Source: Aquipluma nitroreducens
GTDB lineage: Bacteria > Bacteroidota > Bacteroidia > Bacteroidales > Prolixibacteraceae
DNA: 64,000 nt
Assembly (NCBI RefSeq): GCF_009689585.1
Contig: NZ_AP018694.1
Coordinates: 3,735,001-3,799,000, forward strand
Direction: 5' to 3'
Shown here: positions 62,511 through 64,000 of the stretch, one piece after another
Position numbering within the stretch: the first letter of the stretch is position 1
Layout: each line of letters begins with the position of its first letter
Position numbers and translations under genes: made by a program
The notes under the pieces: model-generated
The model's database searches: none
What the model was told of the DNA's origin: nothing
The model's input: the letters and a program-made list of their open reading frames with translations, nothing else

Positions 62511-64000
62511 ATGGCAATTGAGGTAAAAAGAACCTTTGACATTCTTGAATTTTGTCTCAGTAAATTTTCCAGAAAAGATGCTTTGGGTGGGAAAAATGGC
62601 AACGACTGGTATGTATATAGTACTGCCGAATATGTTGAGAAATCACACCAGTTTGCAATGGGTTTAATGGTTTTAGGCCTGAAAAAAGGAGATAAAGTTG
62701 CTACGGTAACCACCAACCGCCCTGAATGGAACTTTGCTGATATGGGTTTGGCTATGACTGGAATTATCCATGTTCCGATTTACCCGACCATTGGCGAAGA
62801 TGAATACGCTTACATTCTGGAACATGCAGAAATAAAGCTTTTGCTGGTTGGCGACCGGAAATTGTATGAAAAACTAAGTCCGATTGTGGCGCAATTGCCC
62901 GCAATTACCCTCATTTATTCATTTGAAGAGGTTGAAGGTGTCCCTAATTTTGATGAAATTTTGCAATTGGGAAAAGATCGTGAGCTGGAATTGGCGCCCC
63001 AGTTGGAAGAAATCAAGAAGGCGGTTGATCCGGAAGATCTGGCGACTATTATCTACACTTCAGGCACAACAGGGGTTCCCAAAGGTGTGATGCTGACACA
63101 TACCAATCTGGTATCAAATTTCTTGGCTCACGTCAAGATGCACAATCTGGGAATTGATCACCGGGTAATTAGTTTTCTTCCACTTTGCCATGTGTACGAA
63201 CGCAGCGTGAACTACCATTTTCAGTACAAGGGAATGGGGATTTATTACGTTGGAAACCTCGGGCAAATTGTTTCGGCGATCAAAGAAATCAAGCCTCATA
63301 TGTTTAATTCGGTTCCACGTTTGCTCGAACGGGTTTACGATGGTTTTGTGTCGAAAGGCAAGGAATTGAGCGGACTAAAAAAGGTGGTTTATTTTTGGGC
63401 GCTAAGTCTGACTCGGCATTTTGAATACAACAAAAAATACAATTTATTACTGAAAATCAGAATTAAACTGGCCGATAAGTTAATCTATTCTAAATGGCGT
63501 GAAGCGCTCGGGGGTAATATCGTTTATGTCGTTTCGGGCGGTGCTGCTTTGCAGCCGCGTATTGCAAGGGTTTTGGGAATGGCCGGAATGTTCAATCTTG
63601 AAGGTTACGGACTAACAGAAACGTCGCCGGTGATTGCGGTCAATAACCCAGCAACCCGTGAAATGAAAATTGGAACCGTTGGAGCCGTACTGGAAAATGT
63701 GGAATTGAAATTTGCCGAAGACGGTGAAATCCTTGTGAAAGGCCCCAGCGTGATGAAAGGCTATTACAAAGCTCCTGAATTAACTGCCGAAGTGATTGAT
63801 GAGGAGGGCTGGTTTCATACCGGTGATATCGGTATTCTGGAAGATGGTAAATACTTGAAGATTACCGACCGCAAAAAGGAGATGTTCAAGCTTTCGGGCG
63901 GAAAGTACATTGCGCCGCAGATGATTGAGAACAAGCTGAAAGCTTCGTTTTTTATTGAACAGGTGATGGTGATCGGTGCAGGTGAAAAGTTTGCCAGCGC
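62511..64000 (+). CDS. Long-chain acyl-CoA synthetase (AMP-forming), 3' truncated by the window
   Basis: The frame opens at ATG 62511 and is still open at base 64000, so about 496 residues are visible. It activates fatty acids to acyl-CoA via an acyl-AMP intermediate. Motifs: IIYTSGTTGVPKGV (the ANL P-loop), LPLCHVYERS, GYGLTETSPV, and GWFHTGDIGILED with KITDRKKEMFKLSGGKYI. The overall order matches the FadD15/ACSL-like branch. It follows the CcsBA gene by 44 bases on the same strand. The stop codon and C-terminus lie beyond the window. Confidence 0.92.
   Translation, partial: MAIEVKRTFDILEFCLSKFSRKDALGGKNGNDWYVYSTAEYVEKSHQFAMGLMVLGLKKGDKVATVTTNRPEWNFADMGLAMTGIIHVPIYPTIGEDEYAYILEHAEIKLLLVGDRKLYEKLSPIVAQLPAITLIYSFEEVEGVPNFDEILQLGKDRELELAPQLEEIKKAVDPEDLATIIYTSGTTGVPKGVMLTHTNLVSNFLAHVKMHNLGIDHRVISFLPLCHVYERSVNYHFQYKGMGIYYVGNLGQIVSAIKEIKPHMFNSVPRLLERVYDGFVSKGKELSGLKKVVYFWALSLTRHFEYNKKYNLLLKIRIKLADKLIYSKWREALGGNIVYVVSGGAALQPRIARVLGMAGMFNLEGYGLTETSPVIAVNNPATREMKIGTVGAVLENVELKFAEDGEILVKGPSVMKGYYKAPELTAEVIDEEGWFHTGDIGILEDGKYLKITDRKKEMFKLSGGKYIAPQMIENKLKASFFIEQVMVIGAGEKFAS

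Noticed and set aside
1-64000. CRISPR array, prophage or integrative element
   Set aside because: No regularly spaced direct repeats, cas genes, integrase, or phage structural genes were seen in the window.

Overview
The window is a piece of a Bacteroidota chromosome, most likely from a free-living or sediment/gut-type member of the Bacteroidia. The evidence is type IX secretion genes (porU, porV, gldJ), many lipoproteins and secreted glycoside hydrolases, Bacteroidota-type families (DUF3098, DUF4831, DUF2723, a GH3 enzyme fused to a beta-lactamase-like domain), moderate GC, and promoters of the TTG / TAnnTTTG type instead of sigma70 boxes. No species can be named from sequence alone. No rRNA, tRNA, phage, IS element or CRISPR array was seen.

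Layout. 1-2153: end of a citXG-type gene and citC, which mature citrate lyase. 2207-8816: starch and glycan enzymes (two-CBM20 GH77 4-alpha-glucanotransferase, GH92 mannosidase lipoprotein, GH16 beta-glucanase). 8882-16871: peptide use and housekeeping (pepD, MFSD1-like transporter, DUF4831 protein, Nnr NAD(P)HX repair enzyme, POT peptide transporter). 16995-21327: class D beta-lactamase-like lipoprotein, acetyl-CoA synthetase, GH140 enzyme. 21461-23660: two SDR-type proteins and a small membrane protein. 23661-24073: a gene-free stretch with a terminator and a composite palindromic repeat. 24074-25232: DUF3098 protein, an ECF sigma factor overlapping it, and a one-TM protein that may be its anti-sigma factor. 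25352-32892: DUF2723 membrane protein, DUF1080 protein, a small HTH-like protein and the GH3-beta-lactamase fusion. 33204-39042: beta-helix lipoprotein, secreted endonuclease/phosphatase, CCA-adding enzyme, thioredoxin, murF.

39111-45907 is a type IX secretion and gliding locus: gldJ (upstream of murF) diverges from porU-porV. PorU and PorV act together at the outer membrane to remove the C-terminal signal of exported proteins and attach them to the surface. 45962-47735: ispF, a ParE-type toxin-antitoxin pair, and a CoA-binding/thioredoxin-like overlapping pair. 47851-52068: urocanate hydratase, lemA and two TPM-domain genes. 52255-55510: a four-gene minus-strand run (M23 peptidase, MerR regulator, Nif3-like protein, zinc-ribbon coiled-coil protein). 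55803-64000: alaS, mtgA, a fused ResB-CcsA cytochrome c synthetase, and a long-chain acyl-CoA synthetase cut by the window edge.

Most of the window is ordinary core genome. The least explained signals are intergenic: a composite palindromic element at about 23770-23981, two copies of a three-way-junction repeat (28442-28536 and 47751-47818), and an inverted repeat with the same arms at 7892-7944 and 50713-50780, the second of which contains a good promoter.
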